A stretch of 42,899 nucleotides of DNA from UBA4675 sp964601265 (GTDB lineage Bacteria > Bacillota > Clostridia > Christensenellales > Borkfalkiaceae), in NCBI GenBank assembly GCA_964601265.1, contig CAZRMT010000005.1:1-42899 (forward strand). Reading direction: 5' to 3'. Both the position numbers and the translations under genes were made by a program. Positions within the stretch are counted from its first letter, which is position 1. Every line of letters begins with the position of its first letter. The notes beneath the pieces are model-generated. The model had not been told where the DNA came from. It did no database searches and was given only the letters and a program-made list of their open reading frames with translations. Positions 32,172 through 41,760 of this stretch are shown here, piece by piece.

Positions 32172-33257
32172 ATGAAAAGAGTTTATAATTTTTCGGCAGG
32201 ACCTTCTATGCTTCCGTTGGAAGTATTGGAAGAAGCGCAAAGAGATTTGCTTAATTACGACAATTCGGGTATGAGTATAACCGAAATGAGTCATAGAACG
32301 AAAACGTTTGAAAAAGTTATTCAAGAAGCGGAAAGTTTACTTAGAGAACTTATGGGGATTCCCGACGATTATTACGTTTTGTTCGTTCAAGGAGGTGCAA
32401 GTCAGCAGTTTGCCGCCGTTCCGTTAAACCTTTGCGGAAAAACCGCAAAAGCGGATTACGCCGTTACTGGTAATTTTGCAAATAAAGCTTACCAAGAAGG
32501 CGTTGCGGTCGGAATAGACGCGCATATCGCTTGTTCTTCAAAAGCTGACGTTTACACTTACATTCCTAAGGAATTCGACGTTAGAGAGGACTCTGCGTTT
32601 TTACATATCACTTCTAACAACACTATTTTTGGAACGAGATACACTAAGTTCCCCGAAGTAAGTATTCCGCTCGTTGCGGATATGTCGAGCGATATTTTAT
32701 CGAGAAAAATTGACGTAAGTAAATTCGGCGTAATATACGCAGGCGCACAAAAAAACATTGCGCCCGCAGGCGTTACGATAGTTATAGCTAAAAAATCCTT
32801 GGTTGACGATGCGTCGCTCGTTATGAAAAACGTACCCACTATGTTAAAATGGAGTACTCAGGCAAGCAACGGAAGTTTGTATAATACGCCTCCTTGTTTC
32901 CCGATTTACATGGCTATGCTCGTGTTCCGTAGACTTAAAGCGTTAGGTGGAGTAGAGGCTATGGAAGTTATCAACGAAAGAAAAGCTAAAAAGCTTTACG
33001 ACTTTATAGATAATTCTAAACTCTTCAAAAACACCGTAAACAAAGAAGACCGTTCTATAATGAACGTAACTTTCGTTACCGGAGACGCCGATATGGACGC
33101 TAAGTTTATTAAAGAAGCGGGTGAAAACGGGTTCTGTTCGATAAAAGGACACAGACTTGTCGGCGGAATGAGAGCCAGTATTTACAACGCTATGCCCGAA
33201 GAAGGCGTGGACAAGCTTATAGAACTTATGGCGAAATTCGAAAAAGAAAACGCTTAA
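32172..33257 (+). CDS. serC: Phosphoserine aminotransferase
   Basis: SerC converts 3-phosphohydroxypyruvate and glutamate to phosphoserine. The 361-residue protein starts at ATG 32172, which has AGGAGG 7 nt upstream; the in-frame GTG at 32151 precedes that site and is wrong. It opens VYNFSAGPSMLP and has the PLP Lys194 in GAQKNIAPAG. Its family motifs include GGASQQF, the HITSNNTIFGT segment, and RASIYNAMP. It is 11 nt before serA, so the first two steps of serine synthesis are cotranscribed. Confidence 0.96.
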   Translation: MKRVYNFSAGPSMLPLEVLEEAQRDLLNYDNSGMSITEMSHRTKTFEKVIQEAESLLRELMGIPDDYYVLFVQGGASQQFAAVPLNLCGKTAKADYAVTGNFANKAYQEGVAVGIDAHIACSSKADVYTYIPKEFDVREDSAFLHITSNNTIFGTRYTKFPEVSIPLVADMSSDILSRKIDVSKFGVIYAGAQKNIAPAGVTIVIAKKSLVDDASLVMKNVPTMLKWSTQASNGSLYNTPPCFPIYMAMLVFRRLKALGGVEAMEVINERKAKKLYDFIDNSKLFKNTVNKEDRSIMNVTFVTGDADMDAKFIKEAGENGFCSIKGHRLVGGMRASIYNAMPEEGVDKLIELMAKFEKENA

Positions 33258-33268
33258 CGGAGAAAAAA

Positions 33269-34372
33269 ATGAAAGATATTATAAAATTGAATGAAATAAG
33301 TCCTTTGGTAAACACCGTTTTTAAGGACAAATACCAAATGGTAGAAAAAAGCGAAAATCCCGAAGCTATTATTTTGCGTAGCTTCAAAATGCACGGATAC
33401 GAACTTCCCGCAAGCGTAAAATGCGTAGGAAGAGCGGGTGCGGGAACCAACAATATTCCTTGCGACGAATACGGTGAAAAAGGCGTAGTCGTTTTCAATA
33501 CGCCCGGAGCAAACGCTAATGCCGTAAAAGAATTGGTGTTATCGGCTTTGTTTTTGTCAAGCCGTTCTATTTCCGAAGGTATTGCTTGGGCAAACGGCTT
33601 AACGGATGGCGAAAAAACCGTTGCAGAGCAAGTTGAAAAAGGCAAAAAAGCTTTCGGCGGGTGCGAAATTGTAGGAAAAACGCTCGGCGTGTTCGGATTG
33701 GGTGCAATCGGTAAAAAGGTTGCTCAAAGTGCAAAAGCGCTCGGTATGAACGTTATCGGATACGACCCGTTCGTAACTTCTTTCGACGACGGCGAAGTCG
33801 TATCTATGGACGAACTTTACGCTAACAGCGATTATATAACTTTCCACGTTCCGCTAAACGATTCCACTAGGGGAATGATTAACGGCGATACGATTGCCAA
33901 AATGAAAGACGGCGTTAAAATTTTAAACTTCTCTCGTGGCGAAATAGTCGTAAACAAAGACGTAATAGCTTCGTGTGAAAGCGGAAAGGTAAGCAAATAC
34001 GTTTGCGATTTCCCGACGGCTGAAATTTTAAATAAAAAGAATATCGTTTGTATTCCTCATTTGGGAGCTTCTACCGAAGAGGCCGAAGACAACTGTGCGG
34101 TTATGGTTGCAAAAGAAATAGTGGACTTCGTAGAAAACGGAAATATCGTTAATTCCGTTAATTTCCCAAAAGTGGTATTAGAAGGGGAATTTGCTCACAA
34201 AGTTTTAGTTCTTTTCGACAGCGCTAAAATTACCGCCGAAAAAATCGCAGAAGCCTTTAAAGCAGAAAAATTCGTTTCGGGCGATAAAAAAGGTAACGGA
34301 GCCGTTCTTATGTGTGTAAGCGCCGTTACCGAATTCAACGCAGACGGCGTTAAGAAAATATACACGTTTTAA
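33269..34372 (+). CDS. serA: D-3-phosphoglycerate dehydrogenase
   Basis: SerA oxidises 3-phosphoglycerate with NAD at the start of serine synthesis. It has 367 residues. The catalytic domain has GRAGAGTNNI, an NAD motif GLGAIG (143-148), Arg223 in FSRGE and His264 in PHLGAST. The C-terminal 80 residues are a short ACT-like regulatory domain (KVLVLFDSAKITAEKIAEAF, CVSAVTEF) without the longer inserts seen in larger SerA forms. Whether it is feedback-inhibited by serine cannot be read. AGAAAAAA before the ATG is a weak RBS; coupling to serC helps. Confidence 0.95.
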   Translation: MKDIIKLNEISPLVNTVFKDKYQMVEKSENPEAIILRSFKMHGYELPASVKCVGRAGAGTNNIPCDEYGEKGVVVFNTPGANANAVKELVLSALFLSSRSISEGIAWANGLTDGEKTVAEQVEKGKKAFGGCEIVGKTLGVFGLGAIGKKVAQSAKALGMNVIGYDPFVTSFDDGEVVSMDELYANSDYITFHVPLNDSTRGMINGDTIAKMKDGVKILNFSRGEIVVNKDVIASCESGKVSKYVCDFPTAEILNKKNIVCIPHLGASTEEAEDNCAVMVAKEIVDFVENGNIVNSVNFPKVVLEGEFAHKVLVLFDSAKITAEKIAEAFKAEKFVSGDKKGNGAVLMCVSAVTEFNADGVKKIYTF

Positions 34373-34393
34373 TTAAAACAATAAGGATAAATT

Positions 34394-35590
34394 ATGAGTT
34401 TGATACACGCTTCGGAAATACTTCTTCCCAATGAAAAAATCGACCTTGAAAAATGGTCGGTAGTTGCGTGCGATCAATTTACTTCACAGCGTACCTATTG
34501 GGAAAATTTGGATAAATTTTGCGGAGAAATTTCTACTTTACGCATAATTTACCCCGAAATTTACATAGGCAAAAATCAACGAGAAAGAATAAAAAAGATA
34601 AATTCCACTATGGTAAAATATTGCCATAGCGGAATTTTCCATAAAGTAAACGGTTTTATTTTAACGGTAAGGACAACCTCTTTCGGTAGAAAAAGATTAG
34701 GGCTTATTTTGTCGTTCGATTTAGAAAATTATTCTTTTGTCGACGCATTAGAGGTTAGGGCGACGGAAGCAACCGTTCCCGAAAGATTGCCCGTTCGCGT
34801 CGAAATAAGGGAAAACGCCGTGTTAGAGCTTCCGCACGCATTGGTTCTCATGGACGATAAAATGAAAAGCGTTTTAGAACCGTTGTACGAAAAGAGAAAT
34901 TCTTTAAAAAAGCTTTACGAGGGTAAATTGAATTCGAACGGCGGTGAAATAGAAGGCTATCTTGTCGAAAACACGCAAGAGATAATTAGTCTTATCGAAA
35001 AAACAAAGTCCGACAACGGAAATCCCTTTACTTTTGCCGTGGGAGACGGAAACCACTCGATAGCGACCGCAAAACTCTGTTGGGAAAAAATTAAAAAAGA
35101 ATTGTCTCCGAGAGAAAGAGAAGTTCACCCCGCAAGATATTGTTTGTGCGAAGTCGAAAATCTTTACGACGACGGAATCGTGTTCGAGCCGATACACAGA
35201 GTTGTTTTTGATGTGGGAGAAAATTTTATTAAGTATGCCGAAAATAGACTTAACGGACAAGCCAAGGTCGAGTTTGTTTATAACGGTAAGTCCTTTTATT
35301 TAAATTGTTCAACCTCGACACCGCAAGCGATAGCGGATATTCAAAAGGTTATAGACGATTATTTAAAGGAGTACGGCGGAACGCAAGACTACGTTCACGG
35401 GAGAGAGCATACTCTTTCGGTGGCGGGAGAAAAGGGAGTGGCGGTGTTTATGCCGACTCTTGAAAAGTCCGATTTATTCGGTTATATTTCGGACGGAAAA
35501 ATATTGACAAGAAAAAGCTTTTCGATGGGAGAGGCGGAAGAGAAAAGATATTATTTGGAATGTAAAGCGATAAAGGAGATAAAAATATGA
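34394..35590 (+). CDS. DUF1015 family protein
   Basis: The 398 residues carry the DUF1015 signatures: VVACDQFTSQRTYWE near the start, TEATVPERLPVR, VGDGNHSIATAK, HPARYCLCEVENLYDDGI, FEPIHRVV and HGREHTL. The enzyme or binding role of this family is not known. It is linked to serine and amino-acid genes in many Clostridia; the serC-serA neighbourhood here repeats that. An AAGGA site precedes the ATG, and the stop overlaps the ACT gene start (ATGA). Confidence 0.9.
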   Translation: MSLIHASEILLPNEKIDLEKWSVVACDQFTSQRTYWENLDKFCGEISTLRIIYPEIYIGKNQRERIKKINSTMVKYCHSGIFHKVNGFILTVRTTSFGRKRLGLILSFDLENYSFVDALEVRATEATVPERLPVRVEIRENAVLELPHALVLMDDKMKSVLEPLYEKRNSLKKLYEGKLNSNGGEIEGYLVENTQEIISLIEKTKSDNGNPFTFAVGDGNHSIATAKLCWEKIKKELSPREREVHPARYCLCEVENLYDDGIVFEPIHRVVFDVGENFIKYAENRLNGQAKVEFVYNGKSFYLNCSTSTPQAIADIQKVIDDYLKEYGGTQDYVHGREHTLSVAGEKGVAVFMPTLEKSDLFGYISDGKILTRKSFSMGEAEEKRYYLECKAIKEIKI

Positions 35591-35856
35591 AAGCTATAGT
35601 TACCGTTATAGGAAAAGACAATACCGGTATAATAAGTAAAGTAAGTACTTATTTGAGCGAAGTCGGCGGAAATATCGAGGATATTTCTCAAACGCTTATG
35701 CAAGGGTATTTCGTAATGATAATGCTGGTAGACTTTAACAAGGCGGAAGTTCATTTTGCAGAAATTGAAAAGCATTTTGAAGAAATGGGTAAAGAACTCA
35801 ATCTTTCCATAAGACTTCAAAGGGAAGAGATTTTTAACGCAATGCACAGAATTTAA
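35587..35856 (+). CDS. ACT domain protein (UPF0237)
   Basis: The 89-residue protein is a single ACT domain: MKAIVTVIGKDNTGIISKV, then VGGNIEDISQTLMQGYFVMIM, then FEEMGKELNLSIRLQ. It belongs to the small UPF0237 family, which is almost always encoded just before a UPF0210 (DUF711) gene, as here. An amino-acid-sensing partner role is likely but unproved. It starts in the DUF1015 stop codon and ends 8 nt before the next gene. Confidence 0.93.
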   Translation: MKAIVTVIGKDNTGIISKVSTYLSEVGGNIEDISQTLMQGYFVMIMLVDFNKAEVHFAEIEKHFEEMGKELNLSIRLQREEIFNAMHRI

Positions 35857-35864
35857 GGATAGAT

Positions 35865-37220
35865 ATGATAACTAACAACGAAATTTTAGAAACGATAAAT
35901 ATGATTTCGATGCAAAATCTTGACGTGAGGACGATAACCCTTGCGGTAAGTTTGTTCGATTGTATTTCCGACGACGGAAAAAAAACTTGCGATAGAATAT
36001 ATAATAAATTAACTCGGTTAGCGGGTAAGTTGGTCGCCACGGGAAACGAAATAGGTTTGGAATTCGGAATTCCGATAGTAAATAAAAGAATTTCCGTCAC
36101 CCCTATAAGCGTAATAGGAGCTTCTAGCGGTGCGTACGTTGAAATTGCAAGGACTTTGGATAGGGTTGCTTTGGAAACTGGCGTCGATTTTATAGGCGGA
36201 TATTCCGCTTTATTGCAAAAAGGTATTACGAATTCCGAAGAAAGATTTTTACAAACAATTCCCGAGGTACTTGCCGAAACCAATAAGCTTTGTTGTTCGA
36301 TAAACGTTGCGTCTACAAAAGCGGGTATAAATATGGATGCCGTAAAGCAAATGGGCGAAATAGTAAAACAAACGGCGTTTTTAACTGCGGACAATAATTC
36401 TATAGGTTGTGCGAAACTCGTTATTTTTGCCAATTCCGTAGAGGATAACCCCTTTATGGCGGGTGCAATGTGCGGAATAGGAGAGGGCGAGTGTACGGTA
36501 AACGTAGGAGTTAGCGGACCGGGCGTAGTCGAAAAGGCTATAAGAGATTTACCCGAAAACGCAAGCGTTACCGACGTTGCCGAAATCGTTAAAAAAACCG
36601 CTTTCAAAATAACGAGAGTGGGTATGCTTATAGCTAAAGAAGCTGCAAAAAGGCTTAACGCTAAGTTCGGTATAGTGGACTTGTCGCTTGCGCCCACACC
36701 TGCGGTAGGTGACAGCGTTGCGTCCGTTTTAGAAGCTATGGGATTAGATAGCGTCGGGGCTCACGGAACAACGGCTTGTCTAGCTCTCCTAAACGACGCA
36801 GTCAAAAAGGGCGGAGTTATGGCTTGCTCGCACGTTGGCGGACTTTCGGGAGCGTTCATTCCCGTTAGTGAAGACGCAGGTATGATAAATGCGGTAGAAA
36901 GAGGTTCTTTAACTATTGAAAAATTAGAAGCTATGACTTGTGTTTGTTCGGTGGGGCTCGATATGATTGCGATTCCTGGGGATACTTCCGCAAGTACGAT
37001 TTCCGCGATTATTGCCGACGAATGTGCTATCGGAGTAATAAATAACAAGACAACTGCCGTAAGAGTTATTCCGGCGGTCGGTAAAAAAGTCGGAGATAGG
37101 GTTGAGTTCGGAGGGCTTTTAGGCGGAGCGCCCGTTATAAGGGTTAATTCCTTCGGTGCGGATAAGTTTATTTCGAGAGGAGGAAGAATTCCTGCGCCTA
37201 TTCATAGCAATAAAAACTAA
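35865..37220 (+). CDS. UPF0210/DUF711 (PFL family) protein
   Basis: This 451-residue protein is full length for the UPF0210 family, a relative of the glycyl-radical/PFL fold by structure but without a glycyl-radical motif. Visible family segments are EILETINMISMQNLDVRTIT at the start, IVNKRISVTPISVI, FIGGYSALLQKG, and AHGTTACLALLNDAVKKGG. RHxF-type catalytic residues cannot be assigned. The gene-pair with the ACT protein is conserved across anaerobes. A terminator follows. Confidence 0.92.
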   Translation: MITNNEILETINMISMQNLDVRTITLAVSLFDCISDDGKKTCDRIYNKLTRLAGKLVATGNEIGLEFGIPIVNKRISVTPISVIGASSGAYVEIARTLDRVALETGVDFIGGYSALLQKGITNSEERFLQTIPEVLAETNKLCCSINVASTKAGINMDAVKQMGEIVKQTAFLTADNNSIGCAKLVIFANSVEDNPFMAGAMCGIGEGECTVNVGVSGPGVVEKAIRDLPENASVTDVAEIVKKTAFKITRVGMLIAKEAAKRLNAKFGIVDLSLAPTPAVGDSVASVLEAMGLDSVGAHGTTACLALLNDAVKKGGVMACSHVGGLSGAFIPVSEDAGMINAVERGSLTIEKLEAMTCVCSVGLDMIAIPGDTSASTISAIIADECAIGVINNKTTAVRVIPAVGKKVGDRVEFGGLLGGAPVIRVNSFGADKFISRGGRIPAPIHSNKN

Positions 37221-37230
37221 AAATTGTTTT

Positions 37231-37259
37231 AAATGCGGAAATTTTTCCGCATTTTTTTT
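37231..37259 (+). terminator. Intrinsic terminator of the serC operon
   Basis: aaatgcggaaa (37231-37241) pairs with tttccgcattt, and eight T follow. It is 11 nt after the UPF0210 stop. Confidence 0.9.
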
Positions 37260-37342
37260 GTAAAATCCGACAATTTAAGCCGACGCACGGAACAATTATA
37301 TAAAAAACAATATTATCATATATATTTTTTTATATATAGACC

Positions 37343-37371
37343 TTGACGGGGCGAAGTTTATATGTTAAAAT
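37343..37371 (+). promoter_or_regulatory. Promoter for the hydrogenase operon
   Basis: TTGACG (37343-37348), a 17-bp spacer and TAAAAT (37366-37371). The leader is about 46 nt, with TTGGAGG before the first ATG. Confidence 0.75.
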
Positions 37372-37423
37372 ATCATACGGACAATAGAAAAAACAATTAT
37401 ATTCTATTACGTTTGGAGGATTT

Positions 37424-37924
37424 ATGAAAGAAAAAATTTCAATACCTTTCGATGGTACGAAAGAGCAGGAAGCTCAGTTTCGCACAATGCTTGCCGAACT
37501 TAAAGGAGTAGAGGGTTCGACGATTATGGCTTTGCAAAAAGCGCAGGCGATTTACGGCTATTTACCCAAAGAAGTGCAACAGATAATTGCCGACGAACTC
37601 GGTTTGTCGCTTGCTCAGGTTTACGGGGTTGCGACTTTTTATTCGCAGTTCTCGTTGTATCCAAAGGGAAAATATCAAATCGGTATTTGTTTGGGAACGG
37701 CTTGTTACGTAAAAGGTTCGGGCGACGTTTACAATAAATTGCAAGAAATACTCGGTATTTCAGGCGGAGAAGTAACTCCCGACAAAATGTTCTCGCTTGA
37801 CGCAACTCGTTGCGTAGGTTGTTGCGGTCTTGCTCCCGTTATGACTATTAACGGAGAAGTTTACGGCAGAGTTACGCCCGACAGCGTTGTCGAAATTATT
37901 GAAAAATACAAGAAGGAAGGCTAA
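37424..37924 (+). CDS. nuoE: [FeFe] hydrogenase subunit HydC / NuoE-like [2Fe-2S] protein
   Basis: The 166 residues form a NuoE-type thioredoxin-like ferredoxin. A helical N-terminal part (SVEG-like GVEGSTIMALQKAQAIYGYLP, LAQVYGVATFYSQF) precedes the [2Fe-2S] site with Cys89 and Cys94 (CLGTAC) and Cys130 and Cys134 (CVGCC). It passes electrons within the multisubunit hydrogenase or an NADH dehydrogenase-like complex. The next two genes encode the flavoprotein and the hydrogenase subunits, so this is HydC of a trimeric enzyme. Confidence 0.92.
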   Translation: MKEKISIPFDGTKEQEAQFRTMLAELKGVEGSTIMALQKAQAIYGYLPKEVQQIIADELGLSLAQVYGVATFYSQFSLYPKGKYQIGICLGTACYVKGSGDVYNKLQEILGISGGEVTPDKMFSLDATRCVGCCGLAPVMTINGEVYGRVTPDSVVEIIEKYKKEG

Positions 37925-37926
37925 AA

Positions 37927-39792
37927 ATGGATATAAAGACTTTAAATGAAATTAAAGAAAAATACGCTCCCGAGATGCTTGCCAGAACTTCTCACGGCGT
38001 AGCAAGTAAATATACCGTACTCGTATGCGGAGGTACGGGTTGTTCTTCCGGAAAGTCGTTGGAAATGATGAACCACATGAAGGAAGAAGTCGCGAAACAA
38101 GGATTAAGCGATAAAGTAGATATACATATGGTCGGCTGTTTCGGATTGTGCGCTTTGGGACCTATTATGATAGTTTATCCTGAAGGAGCTTTTTATGCGA
38201 AAGTTCAACCCGAATATATTCCTAAAATCGTAGAAGAACACTTTAAAAAAGGAACTCCCGTAAAAGAGTATCTTTACGACGAAACGGTAAACGAAGACGG
38301 AAGTATTAAATCCTACAACGAAACCGATTTCTATAAAAAACAATTAAGAATCGCCTTGCATAACTCGGGAATAATTAACCCCGAAGTTATAGAAGAGTAT
38401 ATCGCAAGAGACGGATATCAAGCTTTATATAAAGTGCTTACTCAAATGACGCCCGACCAAGTCGTTGACGAAATTTTAAAATCGGGACTTCGTGGACGTG
38501 GCGGAGCGGGATTCCCTACGGGTAAAAAATGGATGTTCACGAAAATGGCGAAAGGCGACGTTAAATACGTTCTTTGTAACGCCGACGAGGGTGACCCCGG
38601 TGCGTTTATGGACCGTTCCGTATTGGAAGGCGACCCCCACGCCGTATTAGAAGCTATGGCGATTGCGGGTTACACGGTAGGCGCTAAACAAGGTTATATT
38701 TACGTCAGAGCCGAATATCCCGTAGCCGTTGACAGATTGAATATCGCAATTTCTCAAGCAAGAGAAAAGGGTTTGCTAGGTAAAAACATTTTCGGTACGG
38801 GCTTCGATTTCGATATCGAATTAAGATTAGGAGCGGGAGCTTTTGTTTGCGGAGAAGAAACCGCGCTTATGACCTCTATCGAGGGACACAGAGGCGAACC
38901 TCGTCCCCGTCCTCCTTTCCCCGCTAACTGCGGATTGTTCCGTAAGCCCACATTACTTAACAACGTTGAAACTTACGCAAATATCTGTCAAATCATTTTA
39001 AAGGGTGCGGATTGGTTTACTCAAATCGGTACCGAAAAGAGTAAAGGAACCAAAGTTTTCGCTATCGGCGGAAAAATTAAACACACGGGACTTTTGGAAG
39101 TTCCTATGGGAACTACTTTAAGAGAAATAGTTTATGAAATCGGCGGAGGAATTCCCAACGGAAAAGCTTTTAAAGCGGCTCAAACGGGCGGACCTTCGGG
39201 CGGTTGTATTCCTGCTGAAAAGCTCGACGTTCCGATTGATTACGATTCGCTTATGCAAATCGGTTCGATGATGGGTTCGGGCGGACTTATAGTTATGGAC
39301 GAAGATAACTGTATGGTCGATATAGCTAAATTCTTCTTAGAGTTTACCGTTGACGAAAGTTGCGGAAAATGTACGCCTTGCCGTATAGGAAACAGAAGAC
39401 TTTTAGAGTTGTTGACAAAAGTTACCGACGGAACCGCTACTATGGACGACCTCGACAAAATGGAAGAGCTTTGTTACTACATTAAAAACAATTCTCTTTG
39501 CGGACTCGGACAAACAGCTCCTAACCCCGTTCTTTCTACTTTGCGTTATTTTAGAGACGAATACGTTGCGCACATTAAAGACAGAGTTTGTCCTGCGGGA
39601 GTTTGTAAAAAACTCGTTAAGTATTCTATCATTGCGGAAAAATGTAAAGGTTGTACGCTTTGCGCGAGAAATTGCCCCGTCAACGCTATTAGCGGAAAGG
39701 TAAGAGAACCTCACGTTATCGACGCCGATAAATGTATTAAGTGCGGTGTTTGTATGCAGAACTGTAAGTTCGGCGCAATAAAGAGAGGCTAA
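37927..39792 (+). CDS. nuoF: [FeFe] hydrogenase subunit HydB / NuoF-like NADH-binding flavoprotein
   Basis: The 621 residues carry, in order, a thioredoxin-like [2Fe-2S] domain (Cys34, Cys39, Cys71, Cys75 in CGGTGC and CFGLC) and a NuoF FMN/NADH domain (GLRGRGGAGFPTGKKW near 188-201, NADEGDPGAFMDR, GAGAYICGEE-like GAFVCGEETAL). The NuoF [4Fe-4S] cluster follows (SCGKCTPCRIG), then a two-cluster [4Fe-4S] ferredoxin tail (CKGCTLCARNCPVNAI, CIKCGVCMQNCKFGAI). This is the NAD(H)-binding subunit of electron-bifurcating hydrogenases of Thermotoga/Clostridia type. It starts 2 nt after the HydC stop. Confidence 0.95.
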   Translation: MDIKTLNEIKEKYAPEMLARTSHGVASKYTVLVCGGTGCSSGKSLEMMNHMKEEVAKQGLSDKVDIHMVGCFGLCALGPIMIVYPEGAFYAKVQPEYIPKIVEEHFKKGTPVKEYLYDETVNEDGSIKSYNETDFYKKQLRIALHNSGIINPEVIEEYIARDGYQALYKVLTQMTPDQVVDEILKSGLRGRGGAGFPTGKKWMFTKMAKGDVKYVLCNADEGDPGAFMDRSVLEGDPHAVLEAMAIAGYTVGAKQGYIYVRAEYPVAVDRLNIAISQAREKGLLGKNIFGTGFDFDIELRLGAGAFVCGEETALMTSIEGHRGEPRPRPPFPANCGLFRKPTLLNNVETYANICQIILKGADWFTQIGTEKSKGTKVFAIGGKIKHTGLLEVPMGTTLREIVYEIGGGIPNGKAFKAAQTGGPSGGCIPAEKLDVPIDYDSLMQIGSMMGSGGLIVMDEDNCMVDIAKFFLEFTVDESCGKCTPCRIGNRRLLELLTKVTDGTATMDDLDKMEELCYYIKNNSLCGLGQTAPNPVLSTLRYFRDEYVAHIKDRVCPAGVCKKLVKYSIIAEKCKGCTLCARNCPVNAISGKVREPHVIDADKCIKCGVCMQNCKFGAIKRG

Positions 39793-39802
39793 GGAGGAAG
39801 AT

Positions 39803-41530
39803 ATGGTTAATTTAAAGATAAACAATATTCCGGTAAGCGTGCCGGAAGGAACGACTATTTTGGATGCTGCAAAGTCTATCGGAATTAACATTCCTACTCT
39901 TTGCTATATGAAAGGAATAAACGAAATAGGCGCTTGCCGTATTTGCGTGGTAGAAGTTAAGGGAGCAAGGAGCAACGTTGCCGCTTGCATATATCCCGTA
40001 AACGAGGGAATGGAAGTATTTACCAATACGCCAAAACTTCGTCAAGACAGAAAAACTACTATCGAACTTATAATGTCCGACCACAAAAAAGAATGTCTTT
40101 CTTGCGTAAGAGACGGAAAGTGTGAACTTCAAACGCTCGCAAAAGACTACGGTTGTGAATTCGGTGCGTTTAGCGGTGTTACCAACGAGTACGAAAAAGA
40201 CCAATCGACTTCTTATCTTGTAAGAGATAACGATAAATGTATTCTGTGTAGAAGATGCGTCGCAACTTGTCAAAAAGTTTCCGACGTAGGCGTTATAGAA
40301 ACGGTTAAAAGAGGTTTTGCAACCCACGTAGCATGCGCGTTCGAAGAGGATTTAGCCGACACCAAATGCGTTGCTTGCGGACAATGTATTAACGTTTGTC
40401 CCGTAGGCGCATTGACCGAAAAGAGCGAAATAAACGACGTGCTTTCGGCTTTGGCAGATCCCGAAAAGGTTGTTATCGTCGGGTGTGCTCCTTCCGTAAG
40501 AGCGGGACTTGGAGAAGAGTTCGGTTATCTTATCGGAACCAACGTAGAAGGAAAGATGATTCAAGCTTTGCGTATGATGGGATTTAACTATATCTTCGAT
40601 GTAAACTTTGCCGCAGACCTTACTATTTTGGAAGAGGGAACGGAGTTGCTTGAAAGATTGACTAACGGCGGAACGTTACCTATGATAACTTCTTGTTCGC
40701 CCGGTTGGATTAAATACGTAGAGGGCGTGTTCCCCGAACTTATACCTAATCTTTCTACTTGTAAATCTCCGCAACAAATGTTCGGAGCGGTTGTAAAGAC
40801 TTTCTACGCCGAAAAAATGGGAATTGACCCCAAGGATATCTACGTTGTATCGGTTATGCCTTGTACGGCTAAAAAGTTTGAGAAGTTAAGAGCTGACCAA
40901 TCGGCTTCCGGTTATCTCGATATCGACGCCGTTTTAACTACGAGAGAACTTGCAAAAGTTATTAAGAGCGAGGGAATTTTATTCAACGAACTTCCCGACG
41001 GCGAATACGATATGCCTTTAGGCTTATACACGGGTGCGGGCGTAATCTTCGGAAGCTCGGGCGGTGTTATGGAGGCTGCTTTAAGAACGGTTGCCGACGT
41101 TTTGTCGGGTTCCGATTTAGAAAAGATTGACTATGACGACGTTAGGGGAATGGAAGGCGTTAAAAAGGCTACTTACAAAATCGGAGATAAAGAAGTTAAA
41201 GTTGCCGTTGCAAGCGGACTTACCAACGCAAGAAAGATTTGCGAAGAGATAAAAGAGGGTAAAGCCGATTATCAATTCGTTGAAATTATGTGTTGCCCGG
41301 GCGGATGCGTAAACGGTGGCGGACAGCCCATTTTAGACGCCTATACTAGAAGAAACGTCGACTACAAAGAAAAGAGAGCTTCCGTTCTTTACAATATCGA
41401 CAAGAATTGCGAAGAAAGAAAATCTCATAAATCTACTGCGGTAGACGCAGTTTACAAGGAAATGTTCGAAAAACCGGGTAGCCACAAGGCACACGAAGTT
41501 TTACATACTTCTTACGTAAACAGAAAATAA
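39803..41530 (+). CDS. hydA: [FeFe] hydrogenase catalytic subunit HydA (trimeric, group A3-like)
   Basis: The 575 residues begin with a [2Fe-2S] ferredoxin domain (Cys34, 45, 48, 62), then a His-Cys3 cluster (His94, Cys98, 101, 107) and two [4Fe-4S] clusters (Cys146-156, Cys189-199). The H-cluster domain has L1 TSCSPGW (Cys298), L2 MPCTAKK (Cys354) and L3 CCPGGCVNGGGQP (Cys498, Cys502). In L1 the residue after Cys298 is Ser, where Clostridium pasteurianum CpI has the proton-relay Cys; TSCSPGW is common in NAD(P)-linked hydrogenases of this type. With the two upstream genes it forms a hydrogenase that couples H2 to NADH and ferredoxin. AAGGAGG precedes the ATG. Confidence 0.95.
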   Translation: MVNLKINNIPVSVPEGTTILDAAKSIGINIPTLCYMKGINEIGACRICVVEVKGARSNVAACIYPVNEGMEVFTNTPKLRQDRKTTIELIMSDHKKECLSCVRDGKCELQTLAKDYGCEFGAFSGVTNEYEKDQSTSYLVRDNDKCILCRRCVATCQKVSDVGVIETVKRGFATHVACAFEEDLADTKCVACGQCINVCPVGALTEKSEINDVLSALADPEKVVIVGCAPSVRAGLGEEFGYLIGTNVEGKMIQALRMMGFNYIFDVNFAADLTILEEGTELLERLTNGGTLPMITSCSPGWIKYVEGVFPELIPNLSTCKSPQQMFGAVVKTFYAEKMGIDPKDIYVVSVMPCTAKKFEKLRADQSASGYLDIDAVLTTRELAKVIKSEGILFNELPDGEYDMPLGLYTGAGVIFGSSGGVMEAALRTVADVLSGSDLEKIDYDDVRGMEGVKKATYKIGDKEVKVAVASGLTNARKICEEIKEGKADYQFVEIMCCPGGCVNGGGQPILDAYTRRNVDYKEKRASVLYNIDKNCEERKSHKSTAVDAVYKEMFEKPGSHKAHEVLHTSYVNRK

Positions 41531-41547
41531 TTAAATAAATAAAACGC

Positions 41548-41579
41548 TAGTCGCTATTCCTTTGTGGGGATAGCGACTA
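41548..41579 (+). terminator. Terminator after hydA
   Basis: tagtcgctat (41548-41557) and atagcgacta (41570-41579) pair, with an inner CC/GG. The T-run after it is poor (aattta). It lies 18 nt past the hydA stop. Confidence 0.65.
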
Positions 41580-41616
41580 ATTTATGTGTTATTCATTGTG
41601 AAGAGGCTATATAAAT

Positions 41617-41650
41617 TGTCATTCATAGGCGACGCAGTCGCTTTTGTCTT
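41617..41650 (+). repeat. Degenerate copy of the tgtcattca/aatctcatcctt intergenic repeat
   Basis: It begins tgtcattca like the two full copies at 41700 and 41761. It carries an inner self-complementary GCGAC-gca-GTCGC but lacks the aatctcatcctt end. It may be a decayed copy. Confidence 0.55.
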
Positions 41651-41699
41651 TACTGTACTACTTGTGCAAGCCGTTTTTTATAGCTTACAAGCTATATGC

Positions 41700-41745
41700 T
41701 GTCATTCAGAGGTTTGCGGAAGCAAACCGTGGGAATCTCATCCTT
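41700..41745 (+). repeat. Interspersed hairpin repeat, copy 1
   Basis: tgtcattcagag, then GGTTTGC-ggaa-GCAAACC hairpin, then gggaatctcatcctt. The outer parts equal copy 2, but the inner stem differs while staying self-complementary. It resembles the TGTCATTCTGAGC...GAATCTC repeats found between genes in gut Clostridia. Likely non-coding. The 41531-41953 stretch contains no gene. Confidence 0.75.
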
Positions 41746-41760
41746 GTTTTTTATATAAAC